DNA of 64,000 bases from Geminicoccus roseus DSM 18922 (GCF_000427665.1 NZ_ATYL01000004.1:1-64000); one strand, 5' to 3'. Positions 26,565 to 36,108 are shown, counted from the stretch's first letter. The notes: a model not told the origin generated them from the letters alone. Numbers and translations: made by a program.

Positions 26565-27952
26565 CCCTGTTCGTCCTGGGGGAGCCGGCCCTTCTCCGAG
26601 CCGACCACCCGCCCAGCCTGCTACGGCTACCGTATACCGCTGCCGGCCGGACCGGTATCGTCCTCCCGCACCTGGTGCTCCTCGGCATCGCCACGGCGGC
26701 GCTCGCCGCCGACTTTCCGCTCATGGCGCCCGGAAGCGGCCCTGCGAGCCTCATGCTGTTCGAGGTCGTCACCTGGGCGCTGTTTGGCATCATCCTGGTG
26801 AACGACCTGGCGCACCGGCGGCTGGACATCGCCAGCAACGGCCGGGATTTGCTGCCGGAACTTTTCCTCTACTGCATCTGGTGCATGGTGGCGGTGGTCC
26901 TGGCGCTCGGGATCAAGGGCGCCTCCGATACGGTCGGCAAGCTGAAGAACCTTCTGCCCGGCATTCTGCTGTTCATGCTGATGGCACGCATGCTGCACAC
27001 GCGAAGACAGATCGTCGTGGTGCTCGTGATCTTCTTCCTTGGGATCCTGACCAATGCCGTCTTGGGCATAGGCCAGTTCCTGACGGGCAACTTCTATCTG
27101 GTGCCCCAGGTTTACAACAATGTCTGGAAAGCGGACATCTATGGTAATTTCCTCAGCCACACCGCCAACGGCCTGACCAACACACCCAACAACCTCGCCG
27201 CCCTCCTCATGCCAGGCCTAGTGCTCGGCACGACGCTCCTTCTCTCTGGTGAGGTCCGGCGGCGGCCGTTCCTGGCCATGTCGCTGCTAGGGTACCTCGG
27301 CATCGTCGCCCTCAGCATGTACTTCACCTTCAGCAAGGGCGGGATGATCTGGAGCATCCTGGGAATCGTGGTGGCACTTGTTCCGCTGCGGCCCCGCTGG
27401 CGGCTCTGGTTCGGACTCCTCGTCCTCCTGGGCGGCGTCGCTGCCATCCTGGTCTTCGCGACGGGCGGGTCAGGCGGTGGCGGCTCCGTGGACGTGAACA
27501 CCGTCTCATCGCGGATTCTCCTGTGGGATGCCACCGGCCGCGCCATCGTCGACAGCGCCTATGCCTGGTGGTTCGGCGACAGCATGGAGATGGTGCGCCA
27601 TGCCAATGCCACTCGCGCCTACTGGCCCCTTCCGACGGCACATAACACGTGGATGGACCAGCTCGTCTTCTTCGGATTGCCGGCCCTGCTCCTCTACCTG
27701 CTCCTGTGGTGGAACGCGGCGCGCCGGATCAGCGCTGCCCTGCCGGGAGCGCAGGGCCTGGACGCCCTCCTGCTCCGCGGCCTGCTGGGTTGCCTCGTCG
27801 CCATGGCGGGCATTCTGGTCTTCGAGCCGCGCGCCGACGGCGTTTTCCAGAGCGCGCAGATATTCTTCCTGATGGCCCTGGGCCTCTGCCTAGCCCGTCA
27901 TGTTCGCGCGCTGGCTATTCCTCGATCGTCACATGGATGGATTTGGACATAA
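26561..27952 (+). CDS. Wzy-like O-antigen/EPS polymerase (O-antigen ligase family)
   Basis: 463 residues with roughly a dozen membrane helices. The central periplasmic loop (NANNVWKADIYGN-like region, then HTANGLTNTPNNLAALLMPG) and the late motif TAHNTWMDQLVFFGLPALLLYLLL are typical of the Wzy/WaaL superfamily. The enzyme would polymerise repeat units at the periplasmic face. The ATG overlaps the flippase stop by four bases (ATGA), so the longer open frame starting at 26072 is rejected. A glycine-rich segment (GGSGGGGSVD) lies in a loop before the final helices. Confidence 0.85.
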   Translation: MTLFVLGEPALLRADHPPSLLRLPYTAAGRTGIVLPHLVLLGIATAALAADFPLMAPGSGPASLMLFEVVTWALFGIILVNDLAHRRLDIASNGRDLLPELFLYCIWCMVAVVLALGIKGASDTVGKLKNLLPGILLFMLMARMLHTRRQIVVVLVIFFLGILTNAVLGIGQFLTGNFYLVPQVYNNVWKADIYGNFLSHTANGLTNTPNNLAALLMPGLVLGTTLLLSGEVRRRPFLAMSLLGYLGIVALSMYFTFSKGGMIWSILGIVVALVPLRPRWRLWFGLLVLLGGVAAILVFATGGSGGGGSVDVNTVSSRILLWDATGRAIVDSAYAWWFGDSMEMVRHANATRAYWPLPTAHNTWMDQLVFFGLPALLLYLLLWWNAARRISAALPGAQGLDALLLRGLLGCLVAMAGILVFEPRADGVFQSAQIFFLMALGLCLARHVRALAIPRSSHGWIWT

Positions 27953-27955
27953 TCA

Positions 27956-29134
27956 ATGAGAATCGCCATTCTGCTCGATGACGCCTATGGGGGACGGGGC
28001 GGGATCGCCCAGTTCAATCGCGACTTCATCGAGGCCTGCTGTACCGATCCGGCAGGGCACGAGATCGTGCTGTTCCAGCGGATCGGAACCCAGGAGGCTC
28101 CCGCTCCCCTGCCTGCCGGCGCACGTTACGCCGTCCATCCGCCCGAGACCTTCCGCCACGGGCGGAATGTGAGCATCCGTTTTGTGCTCCTGAGCGTCTT
28201 CCGCCTCCTGCGCGAGCGCCGTTTCGACCTGATCGTCTGCGGGCACCTGTACCTGCTGCCATTGGCTGCCCCCCTGGCCGCGGCGACCGGCGCGCAGCTC
28301 GCCACGGTCATGCACGGGGTGGAGGCCTGGGGTCCGAGCCGGCACCGACTGGCAGACATGATGGCCCGCCGCGTCCGCAACATCATCAGCGTGAGTGGCC
28401 ATACCTACGCCCGGTTCCTCAAGTGGTCGGGCAACCGGAACAGCCGCCCGTTCTTCATTCCGAACACGGTGGACGTGGATCGTTTCCGGGCACCGCTCGA
28501 CCCGGCTGCGCTCAGGTCGCGGCTGGGCCTTGAAGGTCGGCGCGTCATCCTCACCCTTGGCAGGCTCTCCAGCCAGGAGCGCTACAAGGGCTACGACGAG
28601 ATCCTGGAGGTGCTGCCGCGCGTGCGCCAGGCCCACCCGGACGTCGTTTACGTGCTGGGCGGCGACGGTGACGACCGCCCGAGGCTCGAGGCCAAGGCCG
28701 CACAGCTTGGCGTATTGGACCTGGTCCGCTTCCCGGGCTACCTCCCCGAGGCGGACAAGCCTCTCTACTACCAGATGGCCGACCTGTTCCTCCTGGCCGG
28801 ACGTGGGGAAGGCTTCGGGATCGTGCTCCTGGAGGCACTTGCCAGCGGCTGCCCCGTCATCGCGAGCAACCTCGATGCGTCGGCCGAAGCGGTGCGCCAT
28901 GGTGAACTCGGCACGGTCGTCGATCCGGGCAATCCGCACGAGCTGACCCAGGCGATCGTCAACGCCCTGAAGGACGCCCACAAGGGCGTGCCGGAAGGCC
29001 TGGACTATTACCGGCACGAGCACTTCGCCGAGCGAGTGCAGCAGATGCTGCGCTGCCTAGCCCTGCCGCAAAATCCCGCGAGTGCGCTGCCGCTTGCAGC
29101 GGCGCGTCGAATCAGCACGAAAGCCGACCGATGA
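27956..29134 (+). CDS. GT4-family glycosyltransferase
   Basis: 392 residues of GT-B fold. The N-terminal half begins MRIAILLDDAYGGRGGIAQFNRDF with the sugar-acceptor glycine loop. The C-terminal half has VILTLGRLSSQERYKGYDEILEVLPRV, YVLGGDGDDRPRLE, RFPGYLPEADKPLYYQMADLFLLAGRGEG and the donor-site EGFGIVLLEALASG (E-x7-E). It would extend the repeat unit on the cytoplasmic side; donor and acceptor are unknown. It starts four bases after the polymerase stop and overlaps the next gene by four. Confidence 0.92.
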   Translation: MRIAILLDDAYGGRGGIAQFNRDFIEACCTDPAGHEIVLFQRIGTQEAPAPLPAGARYAVHPPETFRHGRNVSIRFVLLSVFRLLRERRFDLIVCGHLYLLPLAAPLAAATGAQLATVMHGVEAWGPSRHRLADMMARRVRNIISVSGHTYARFLKWSGNRNSRPFFIPNTVDVDRFRAPLDPAALRSRLGLEGRRVILTLGRLSSQERYKGYDEILEVLPRVRQAHPDVVYVLGGDGDDRPRLEAKAAQLGVLDLVRFPGYLPEADKPLYYQMADLFLLAGRGEGFGIVLLEALASGCPVIASNLDASAEAVRHGELGTVVDPGNPHELTQAIVNALKDAHKGVPEGLDYYRHEHFAERVQQMLRCLALPQNPASALPLAAARRISTKADR

Positions 29135-30366
29135 AGAGCGACCAGGCCATGCTCGGGGACAAAGGGAGGCAGCTCCGTCTTTGCCTCGTTTCGAACTTCA
29201 ACACCTTCTACCGCAACGGCGTGTTCGAGCACGTCGCCCACAGGCTCAAGACCCAGTTCCTGTTCTACTCGAACGGCTCAGAAAGCTATTGGCTGCCCGA
29301 ACACGGCGTCTGGCGCGGGGATATCGAGCATGTTTACCTGAAGGGCTTCGATATCGCCGGCACCCGAATCACGCCAAGCCTGCCGTGGCACCTGTTAAAG
29401 GCTCCTTACGACGTCTACCTCAAATGCATTAACGGCCGGTTCGCCCTGCCGGTGACCTATCTCGTAGCGCGGCTGCGCGGCCGTCCCTTCGTGTTGTGGA
29501 CGGAGGTCTGGATGCGCTACCGGACCCGCGCGCACCGATTGGTCTACCCGCTGACCCGCCACATCTATCGACATGCCGATGCGGTGGTCGCCTGCGGTGA
29601 GCATGTGGCGGCGTTCCTGCGCGAGGAAGGCGTGGATCCTGAACGGATCTTCGTGGCCCGCCATGCCGTCGACAACGCGGTCTATGCCCGGCCGGTTAAC
29701 GAACTGGAGGTGGCCGCACTCCGAAGCCGGCTCGACATCGCGCCTGAGCAGAAGGTTGTCCTCTATATGGGGCGCATGACCGAGGTAAAGGGCCTGCCCT
29801 ACCTGCTCCGCGCCTTCAGTATGGCCAAACGTAACGATGCGGTTCTGGTGCTGGCAGGCTCAGGCTCCGAGGAGGCCACACTTCGCGTCGAGGCAGCCGC
29901 CTTGGGCATCGCCGACCGCGTGCGCTTCGCAGGTTATGTTTCGGCGGAGCAGACTGTCAGCTATTATGCGCTTGCCTGGACGATGGTGTTGCCGTCGATC
30001 GAACTTGATCACATTAAAGAGACTTGGGGGCTCGTGGTCAATGAGGCTTTCAATCAGGGCGTGCCAGTAATCGCTTCCGATTCGGTCGGCGCGGCGGCCG
30101 GCGGTCTAGTCGACGACGGCGTGACCGGCTACGTGGTCCCGGAGCGGGACGCCGGCGCACTGGCCCATGCCATGACGGCTCTTTTGGACGATTTGGGCCT
30201 ACGTCAGCGGATGAGCGCCACCTGCCGCGCGGTCATCACCCGGTGGACGCAGGAAGGGATGGCCGAGAGCTTCCTTGCCGCCGTCCACCACGCCCACCTG
30301 CATTTCAGCAAGACCGTACCATTCCGGCTAAGGCCGCCGCGTGTTCTTGGGGGGAAGCACCTCTGA
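29131..30366 (+). CDS. GT4-family glycosyltransferase
   Basis: 411 residues. GT-B fold with ARHAVDNAVYARPV, KVVLYMGRMTEVKGLPYLLRAFS, LVLAGSGSEEATLR, RVRFAGYVSAEQTVSYYALAW and the donor motif ETWGLVVNEAFNQGVPVIASDSVG. The N-terminal half (LCLVSNFNTFYRNGVFEHVAHRL) is divergent from that of the preceding transferase, so the two probably act on different acceptors. Start overlaps the previous stop (ATGA). It is the last rightward gene of the EPS string; an IS3 fragment follows directly at 30370. Confidence 0.92.
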   Translation: MKSDQAMLGDKGRQLRLCLVSNFNTFYRNGVFEHVAHRLKTQFLFYSNGSESYWLPEHGVWRGDIEHVYLKGFDIAGTRITPSLPWHLLKAPYDVYLKCINGRFALPVTYLVARLRGRPFVLWTEVWMRYRTRAHRLVYPLTRHIYRHADAVVACGEHVAAFLREEGVDPERIFVARHAVDNAVYARPVNELEVAALRSRLDIAPEQKVVLYMGRMTEVKGLPYLLRAFSMAKRNDAVLVLAGSGSEEATLRVEAAALGIADRVRFAGYVSAEQTVSYYALAWTMVLPSIELDHIKETWGLVVNEAFNQGVPVIASDSVGAAAGGLVDDGVTGYVVPERDAGALAHAMTALLDDLGLRQRMSATCRAVITRWTQEGMAESFLAAVHHAHLHFSKTVPFRLRPPRVLGGKHL

Positions 30367-30369
30367 GCC

Positions 30370-30668
30370 CGAAGATCCGTCCAGCCTACACGCCAACCTT
30401 CCGGAGGCAGATGGTGGATCTGGTCCGTGCAGGCGCTGAACCCACCCAGCTAGCCCAGCAGCTCGGGCCGTCGGCAGAAACGATCAGGAACTGGGTCAGG
30501 CAAGCCGATCGCAACGAACGACATCAATTGGCCGTTCCGATCTCAATCCTGCGCGACGAACTGGCGAAGCTCCGTCTGGAGAACCGGCGGCTGCGCGAGG
30601 AACGGGACATTTTAGCCAAGGCGTTCGCCCTGTTCGCCCGCCATCCGAGCTATACTTCCGGCGACTGA
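30370..30668 (+). pseudogene. IS3-family OrfA remnant
   Basis: About 99 residues read KIRPAYTPTFRRQMVDLVRAG, then PTQLAQQLGPSAETIRNWVRQADR and a leucine-zipper-like end KLRLENRRLREERDILAKA. This is the helix-turn-helix/zipper OrfA of the IS3 family (IS51/IS1404-like). No ATG or ribosome site fits its N-terminus and no OrfB follows, so it is a stranded fragment. It lies exactly at the 3' end of the last EPS glycosyltransferase and may have removed what followed, possibly an outer-membrane export gene; that is speculation. Confidence 0.85.
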
Positions 30669-30736
30669 GTGCGCTTGCCGTGCCGGTCCAGCGTGCGGCA
30701 GGCGCTCTTCCGGAAGCGCCTGTCAGCACCTTTTCG

Positions 30737-32359
30737 TCAGCCCTGCCACGCCCCGATATGGCCGCCATCGGTCGCCGCGCCGAGGCAGATCGAGTCCGAG
30801 GCAAGCGACATGTTGCCCAGGGCCGTACTGGCGAAGCGGGGGTCTCCGCCCTGGTTGCCATAAGCCTTACCTCCCGACGCCGCCTGGAAATCGGCAATAG
30901 TATCGTAGAGTTGCTCCCAAGTAAGGAAATTTGTTCGTTCTGGGCCCGTACAGTTGCTGTAATATAGGTTCCCCTTACCTTTTCCGGATAAATTGGCACC
31001 ACCGCCGACCACATAGAGCTGCTGGTTTGGGCTGCCGTAGAAGATATTGTTCCGGACGATGTTGTCGTCGAAGGCTGTGACGCTTTGCCCGCCGATCTCG
31101 GCTGCCCACCATCCGCCGCGGACCGTGTTGTGCTCGATCGTGTTTCGGGCGGCTCCGCGACCATTGTTCCCTTGAACGGAAATACCACCAGTGTAGAGCG
31201 CCTTTCCGCATGAATCGATACTGTTGGACTGGACAACACAGTCGTCGCTCTTCTCAATGAAGATGCCGCGAGACTGGCAGTTGGCGATGCGATTTGCACG
31301 CACCACCTGCGGCGCGCGAGGAGCAAAAACCTCATCAATCCAGATGCCGCAACCATGGTTATGCGGCGCTTGGTTCTCGGGCGCCCAGGCATGGATCCGG
31401 CAGTCCGCCACCGAGTTTCCCTCGATCAATAGGCCGCCCTGGATGCCGCTTGCCGCCCAGCCCCAGATCTTAATGCCGGCAGTCCATTGATGGCCGGGAT
31501 CGGCGCCGACCATCTCGTTGTGGATCCTGCCGCAGCCGATCACTTGGTTGCCGCGGATGGTCCACCCGTTCATCCGTCCACCGCCGTTAATGCCGGTCTG
31601 CCCATGCTCGCTGACGAGGTTCGCCTCAATTAGGCCATTATCGTGCGTATGTTCCGTTCCAAACTCAATGCCGTTTTGAAAAGCTTCGACAATCTCACAG
31701 TTACGGATTACCGGTGCTTGCGCAGCACCCAAGACGACACAATGCCGGCGGGCACGCTCTAACCGCAGCCCCTCAATACGAATGCCTGGGAAACCATTCG
31801 TATTGAGGACGATGTCGCGGACGCTCGCCTCCACTAAAGGCCGGGTGCCGCTATCCTTGCCGCGGACAGTAAGAGTGCCGCTGGTCCAGCACCAGTCGCG
31901 GTAGGTAGTACAGGCAGCCACAGAGATCACGCGCCGGCCACGGCCATTGTCGATAAATACCTGGGTTGGCCCTGTCGAGAGTTCGACGCGCCAGATCTGC
32001 GGAGTGCTCGTTTTCACGAGAGAGCCATCCAGTCGATTGGCTCCGGTCAAGACCGGTAGTGTCCCGGAACCATATGAGCCTAGGCGCAGGGCTCCTGTAT
32101 GCACGAGGAAGCTCTCCCGCCAGACTCCACCACGCTGGAAAAGGATCGTATCACCGTAGGCGCTGGCTCGGACGACCGCACGGACTGTGCGAAGTGGTCT
32201 GGCAGTTCCAAGCCCATCGTTGGTGTCCTGGCCTTGAGGCGACACGTAGAAGGTACGCGCAGCTCCGATGTAAACGGGGTTCTTGACTGATATTTTTGGG
32301 GAAAATCCGACTATCGCCCCCACGCTGATGAAAGACCGTCGATCTACCGGAAATTGCAT
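30737..32359 (-). CDS. right-handed parallel beta-helix protein (pectate-lyase-like fold)
   Basis: 540 residues. Start at the ATG preceded by GGAGAAGAT; N-terminus MQFPVDRRSFISVGAIVGFS looks like a weak export signal with a possible twin-arginine-like DRRSF. Then RTFYVSPQGQDTNDGLGTARPLRTV, the usual opening of right-handed beta-helix proteins, followed by many helix rungs (FPGIRIEGLRLERARRHCVVLGA, VIRNCEIVEAFQNGIEFG, GNSVADC, VVQSNSIDSCG, NTIEHNTVRGG, DDNIVRNNIFYG). No unique lyase residues can be assigned. Such proteins near EPS genes are often polysaccharide lyases or surface structural proteins. It is on the opposite strand to the EPS operon and separated from it by the OrfA remnant. Confidence 0.85.
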   Translation of the reverse strand: MQFPVDRRSFISVGAIVGFSPKISVKNPVYIGAARTFYVSPQGQDTNDGLGTARPLRTVRAVVRASAYGDTILFQRGGVWRESFLVHTGALRLGSYGSGTLPVLTGANRLDGSLVKTSTPQIWRVELSTGPTQVFIDNGRGRRVISVAACTTYRDWCWTSGTLTVRGKDSGTRPLVEASVRDIVLNTNGFPGIRIEGLRLERARRHCVVLGAAQAPVIRNCEIVEAFQNGIEFGTEHTHDNGLIEANLVSEHGQTGINGGGRMNGWTIRGNQVIGCGRIHNEMVGADPGHQWTAGIKIWGWAASGIQGGLLIEGNSVADCRIHAWAPENQAPHNHGCGIWIDEVFAPRAPQVVRANRIANCQSRGIFIEKSDDCVVQSNSIDSCGKALYTGGISVQGNNGRGAARNTIEHNTVRGGWWAAEIGGQSVTAFDDNIVRNNIFYGSPNQQLYVVGGGANLSGKGKGNLYYSNCTGPERTNFLTWEQLYDTIADFQAASGGKAYGNQGGDPRFASTALGNMSLASDSICLGAATDGGHIGAWQG

Positions 32360-32514
32360 GATATCTTCTCCGAAACTCATAATGAAGCTTAGAATCTGTT
32401 TACCATCATTGTCATGGCAAAAATTTGCAAAAGACGAGTTACCGGCTGCTACCACACATTTTTACAAAGGGATGGCTTTAAGCTCAGAATCGAACGTGAG
32501 GTGACCCGGCGGAA

Positions 32515-33709
32515 GTGGTCCATGTCGAACGTTAGCTTTTGGCGGATTTTCCCCCAGCGGAGGATTGGCCATGAAGCGGAAGCGGTTTTCGGTCGAGCAG
32601 ATCGTGGCGGTGCTGAAGCAGGCGGATCTCGGCCTGCCGGTCGCCGACCTGATCCGGCAGGTTGGGATCTCGAAACAGACCTTTTATCGGTGGAAGAAGC
32701 AGTACGCCGGCCTGGAGTCGGACCAGGTCCGCGAGCTCAAGCAGGTGGTGGACGAGAACGCCCGGCTGAAGCGTTTGGTGGCTGAGCTCAGTCTGGATAA
32801 GGCGGTGCTGCAGGATGTCTTGTCAAAAAGTTCTCCGGCCAGCGCTCATGAAGGACGTTGTGGCCTATGTGGTGGCATCCCACGGCTACAGCGAGCGGCG
32901 GGCCTGTTCGTTGACGCGCCAACGCCGCTCCACCCAGCGCAAGCCGAGCAGGCGGGACCCACGCCTGGAGATCCGGAAGCGCATGCACGAGATCGCGGCG
33001 ACGCGGATCCGCTTTGGCTACCGACGCGTGCACATCATGCTCAGGCGCGACGGCTGGGCGATAGGCAAGAACCTGGTCTGGCGGCTCTAAGGTAAGGAAG
33101 GGCTGGCACTGCGGATCAAGCGGCCACGGCGCCGCAAGATGGTCGTGCACCGTGAAGCAAGGTGCCAGCCGAACCGGCCGAACGAGGCTTGGAGCCTCGA
33201 CTTCATCCACGACCAGCTGAGCAACGGGCAGAAGTTCCGTGCCCTGACGGTGGCCGACGTATTCAGCCGGGAGGGCCTGGCCATTGAGGTAGGCCGGGGC
33301 TGCGGGGCGAGCACGGCGTGGAGGTCCTGAACCGCCTGGTTCGGCAGCGAGGTGCGCCGAGGTACCTGTTCGCCGACAATGGCACAGAGTTCACCGGCCA
33401 TTTGGTCGACCTCTGGGCCTACCACCATGGCACCCGGATCGACTTCTCCAGGCCCGGCAAGCCGACGGACAATGCGTTTATCGAGACCTTCAACGGCAGC
33501 TTGCGGGACGCGTGCCTGAACCTGCACTGGTTCGCGACGGTGGCCGAGGCGAAGGCCATCATCGAGGCTTGGCGGAGGTACTACAACGAGAGCCGTCCTC
33601 ACATGGCTTTTGGTCATCGGACGCCACAGGAATACCTATTACGAACAGGCTCTTCGGGGCCGACGAAGGGTTCACAGAGCGTCAAAGGCTAACGCCGAAC
33701 CTGGACCAC
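32515..33709. mobile_element. IS3-family (IS407-group-like) element, inactivated
   Basis: A 1195-base element with matching ends: GTGGTCCATGTCGAACGTTAGC on the left and the inverse of GTGGTCCAGGTTCGGCGTTAGC on the right. It holds one orfA and one broken orfB, both rightward. No target-site duplication could be recognised in the flanks. Confidence 0.8.
32571..33692 (+). pseudogene. IS3-family transposase OrfA-OrfB, broken
   Basis: OrfA begins MKRKRFSVEQIVAVLKQADL with an HTH (RQVGISKQTFYRWKKQYAG) and zipper (DENARLKRLVAELSLDKAVLQDVL). The expected slippery A6G run is reduced to A5 at ~32823-32828, which removes the normal OrfA stop. OrfB (from about 32815) has VVASHGYSERRAC and RFGYRRVHIMLRRDG, then a nonsense codon at 33088-33090 (TAA where a Tyr codon is expected) and a frameshift near 33295. 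The DDE end is readable: YLFADNGTEFTG, TRIDFSRPGKPTDNAFIETFNGSLR and YYNESRPHMAFG. Three independent lesions make the transposase inactive in cis. Confidence 0.85.
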
Positions 33710-33769
33710 CAAAGCCAAGCGCCTCAAGGCCGGCGAAGGCCATACCTCAGGGAGGATCACTCTTCAGGG

Positions 33770-33972
33770 GGCAGGCCCGGTGAGCTCGAAGGTCAGGATC
33801 TCACCTGTCCCGGCGTCGACGGCGAGGTGGAGCTTGTACTACGTGCGGTGCTTCTCGCCGTGCTTCCGCCGGTCCCCCTCACCCGGGCCATAGAAGGCCA
33901 CGCCGGTGTTATCCAGCACGAGATCGACCGGCGCTTGCCGCTCCAGCGCATTCATGTCGATCGGCACCTTCC
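33770..33972 (-). pseudogene. IS5-superfamily transposase fragment
   Basis: On the minus strand the sequence reads APVDLVLDNTGVAFYGPGEGD, RRKHGEKHRT, a stop, then YKLHLAVDAGTGEILTFEL. This matches the DST-G-K / KHG / W-KLHLAVD region of IS5-superfamily DDE transposases. The fragment has an internal stop and no ends, so it is debris. It lies immediately before the 33988-34100 repeat. Confidence 0.75.
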
Positions 33973-33987
33973 GTTTCCATCTTGCCA

Positions 33988-34100
33988 GGGTCTACCCCAG
34001 AAAGACATACCATCGAGACACCCTTCCCTGTCCCACATGGGTTGTTCTTGATCTTCCGAGACAGTAGATGGAACGGGTCTAGAAGCCAGCGAGACAAAGA
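33988..34100 (+). repeat. inverted-repeat copy A, likely resolvase (res-like) site
   Basis: About 113 bases that recur in inverted orientation at 46170-46282, with a perfect 49-base core at 34014-34062. The hexamer CGAGAC occurs three times in the same orientation at 34014, 34057 and 34090, recalling the multiple subsites of a res site. It ends 14 bases before the resolvase start codon, where res sites of serine resolvases normally sit. Resolvase binding is inference. Confidence 0.7.
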
Positions 34101-34113
34101 GGCCCCTCCCCTC

Positions 34114-34671
34114 ATGCCCACTTATGGCTATGCCCGGGTCAGCACCCTCGACCAGGACCTCACCCTGCAGAAGACTGCGCTGAGGGCCGCGGGCTGCAGC
34201 GTGGTCCGTGCGGAGAAGGCCAGCGGCAGCCGGCGCGACGGTCGCACCGAGCTGCAGGTGCTGCTCGACTTCGTTCAGCCAGGCGACACGCTGGTGGTCA
34301 CCCGGATCGATCGCCTGGCCCGCTCGATGAAGGACCTGCAGGACATCGTGCACGAGCTCAAGGCCAAAGGCGTGAGCCTGAAGGCGACCGAGCAGCCGAT
34401 CGACACCGGCACCGCGGTCGGCAAGGCGTTCTTGGACATGCTGGGGGTGTTCGCCGAGTTCGAAACCAACCTCCGCCGTGAGCGGCAGCTGGAGGGGATC
34501 AAGGCGGCCAAGGCCAAGGGCGTCTACAAAGGCAGGAAGCCCAGCATCGATGTGGCGGAGGTCAGGCGCCTGAAGGAAGAGGAGCAGCTCGGTGCTTCTG
34601 CAATCGCCAAGCGACTCCGGATCGGCCGGGCCTCGGTCTATCGGATCCTTGGAACTACCCGACGGTCCTGA
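34114..34671 (+). CDS. serine resolvase/invertase
   Basis: 185 residues. The catalytic domain starts MPTYGYARVSTLDQDLTLQ with the nucleophilic serine in RVS; EKASGSRRDGRTELQVLLDF and TRIDRLARSMKDLQDIV follow. The long alpha-E helix is MLGVFAEFETNLRRERQLEGI, then KGRKPSIDVAEV and a C-terminal HTH (LGASAIAKRLRIGRASVYRIL). All family features are present, so the enzyme is probably active. The upstream 49-bp repeat is its likely recombination site. It could resolve dimers of the replicon downstream or invert DNA between the two repeat copies. The ATG at 34114 is preferred; the longer open frame upstream translates the repeat. Confidence 0.93.
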   Translation: MPTYGYARVSTLDQDLTLQKTALRAAGCSVVRAEKASGSRRDGRTELQVLLDFVQPGDTLVVTRIDRLARSMKDLQDIVHELKAKGVSLKATEQPIDTGTAVGKAFLDMLGVFAEFETNLRRERQLEGIKAAKAKGVYKGRKPSIDVAEVRRLKEEEQLGASAIAKRLRIGRASVYRILGTTRRS

Positions 34672-34870
34672 GCGCAGCCAAAGGCTGCAGCCATCCCCGC
34701 CGCAGGATCATTTCGTCTAGACCCATTCGGCCGGTGCAGGTTTTCAGCTAGCGGATGCCTCACCCTCCAAACGATGTCTAATCTGCGGCCGCGCTCCCTC
34801 CCCTGCTCGAGCGGCACTGGCCGCCGTTCATGGAGTGCACCCCGTTTGACCGGACAGGGTCTGGGTTGGG

Positions 34871-35719
34871 CTAAGCACTGAGTTTGCGGAACTCGGCAGG
34901 CGATTGGAAGCGCAGCGCCGAGTGCGGGTGGATGGTGTTGTAGTCGTCCATCCATGCCGGCAGCAGACGGAGGACGGTAACGGCATCTGGCAGGATCGAG
35001 AGCTGCAGGTAGTCGCGCCGGAAGGTCTTCACGAAGGCCTCGGCGATGCCGTTGCTCTGGGGCGAGCGGACCGGGGTGAAGCACAGGCGCAGGCCAAGGG
35101 CGGTGGCGGTGTTCCGGGTGTCCTTGGCGATGTAGGCGCTGCCGTTATCGGACAACCATTCCACCGGGTGAGGCGTCTTCAGGCTGCCAAAGCGCTGCTC
35201 GACGCAGGCGAGCATGAGGTCCTGGACCATCTCGCCAGCAATCCCGGCAGTGGTGGCCGACCAGGCGATGATCTCGCGGTCGCAGGCGTCGATCGCGAAC
35301 AGGACGCGGACGATCTCGCCATTGCGGCAGGTGAGTTCGAAGTGGTCGGAGCACCAGCGGACATTGGAGATCAGCGCGACGACCGCGCCGTCATGGGTAC
35401 GACCGAGCTGGCGGCCGGTGTGCCGCTGCAGGACAAGCCCGTGCTTTTGGAGGATGCGCAGCACACGCTTGCTATTCACCTTTGGCAGGTTCTTGCCCTG
35501 GAGGCGGCGGTTCAAGAGCACGGTGATGCGCCGATAGCCGTACGAAGGCCGCTCCTCGACCAGCTGGCGGATCAAGGGCAGCAGCCAGTTGTCCTCGGCT
35601 TTGTGGTAGCACCCGCGCGGCTTGGAGGTGCGTGCCAAGCGCTCGACCAGGTTGGAGCGGGCAACACCGAGCGTGCTGGCGATGGTGGTCATCGCGAACC
35701 GTCCCTGCGACCGCTCCAC
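34871..35719 (-). CDS. IS3-family OrfB, DDE transposase
   Basis: 282 residues. N-terminal HTH_21-type region with YGYRRITVLLNRRL, then the rve integrase core: VRWCSDHFELTC (first Asp), VEWLSDNGSAYIA (second Asp), FTPVRSPQSNGIAEAFVKTFRRDY (Glu) and YNTIHPHSAL near the end. The frame is intact. It is normally made as an OrfAB fusion by frameshifting at the A7 run in the overlap. Confidence 0.93.
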   Translation of the reverse strand: MERSQGRFAMTTIASTLGVARSNLVERLARTSKPRGCYHKAEDNWLLPLIRQLVEERPSYGYRRITVLLNRRLQGKNLPKVNSKRVLRILQKHGLVLQRHTGRQLGRTHDGAVVALISNVRWCSDHFELTCRNGEIVRVLFAIDACDREIIAWSATTAGIAGEMVQDLMLACVEQRFGSLKTPHPVEWLSDNGSAYIAKDTRNTATALGLRLCFTPVRSPQSNGIAEAFVKTFRRDYLQLSILPDAVTVLRLLPAWMDDYNTIHPHSALRFQSPAEFRKLSA

Positions 35720-36108
35720 GACGGCAGCAGCGAGATCGGTTTTTTTGCCCGTGCCACGTCCAGCGCCTCTTTGAGGATCTCGACCTCCAGGGTCTTCCGT
35801 CCCAGCAGCCGCTCCAACTCACGGACCCGCTTCTCCAGGTCGCGCACCTGGGTCTGGCCGACCACCGGCTCATCCACCTGCACGGCTTCGAAGCCGCCCT
35901 CCAGCATGCGCCGCCGCCAGTTGAACAGCATGCTGGGCGCAATGCCGGCTTGGCGGGCGACCAGGGATACGCTCATGCCCGGCTGCATGGTCTCTTCGAC
36001 CAGCCGCACCTTCTCGGCCGTCGAAAACCGGCGCCGGCGCTGCACCGACGAGATCACCTCGACACGGGGCGGAGGTCCGTTCGGGTCTGAAGCCATCGTA
36101 TTATCCAT
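35689..36108 (-). CDS. IS3-family OrfA
   Basis: 139 residues, HTH protein with RRRRFSTAEKVRLVEETM, VSLVARQAGIAPSMLFNWRRRML and a leucine zipper (QVRDLEKRVRELERLLGRKTLEVEILKEAL). Its end overlaps OrfB, and the A7 run on the coding strand (35740-35746) fits a programmed -1 frameshift making the OrfAB transposase. OrfB lies in the -1 frame relative to OrfA, as the mechanism requires. Confidence 0.92.
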   Translation of the reverse strand: MDNTMASDPNGPPPRVEVISSVQRRRRFSTAEKVRLVEETMQPGMSVSLVARQAGIAPSMLFNWRRRMLEGGFEAVQVDEPVVGQTQVRDLEKRVRELERLLGRKTLEVEILKEALDVARAKKPISLLPSWSGRRDGSR

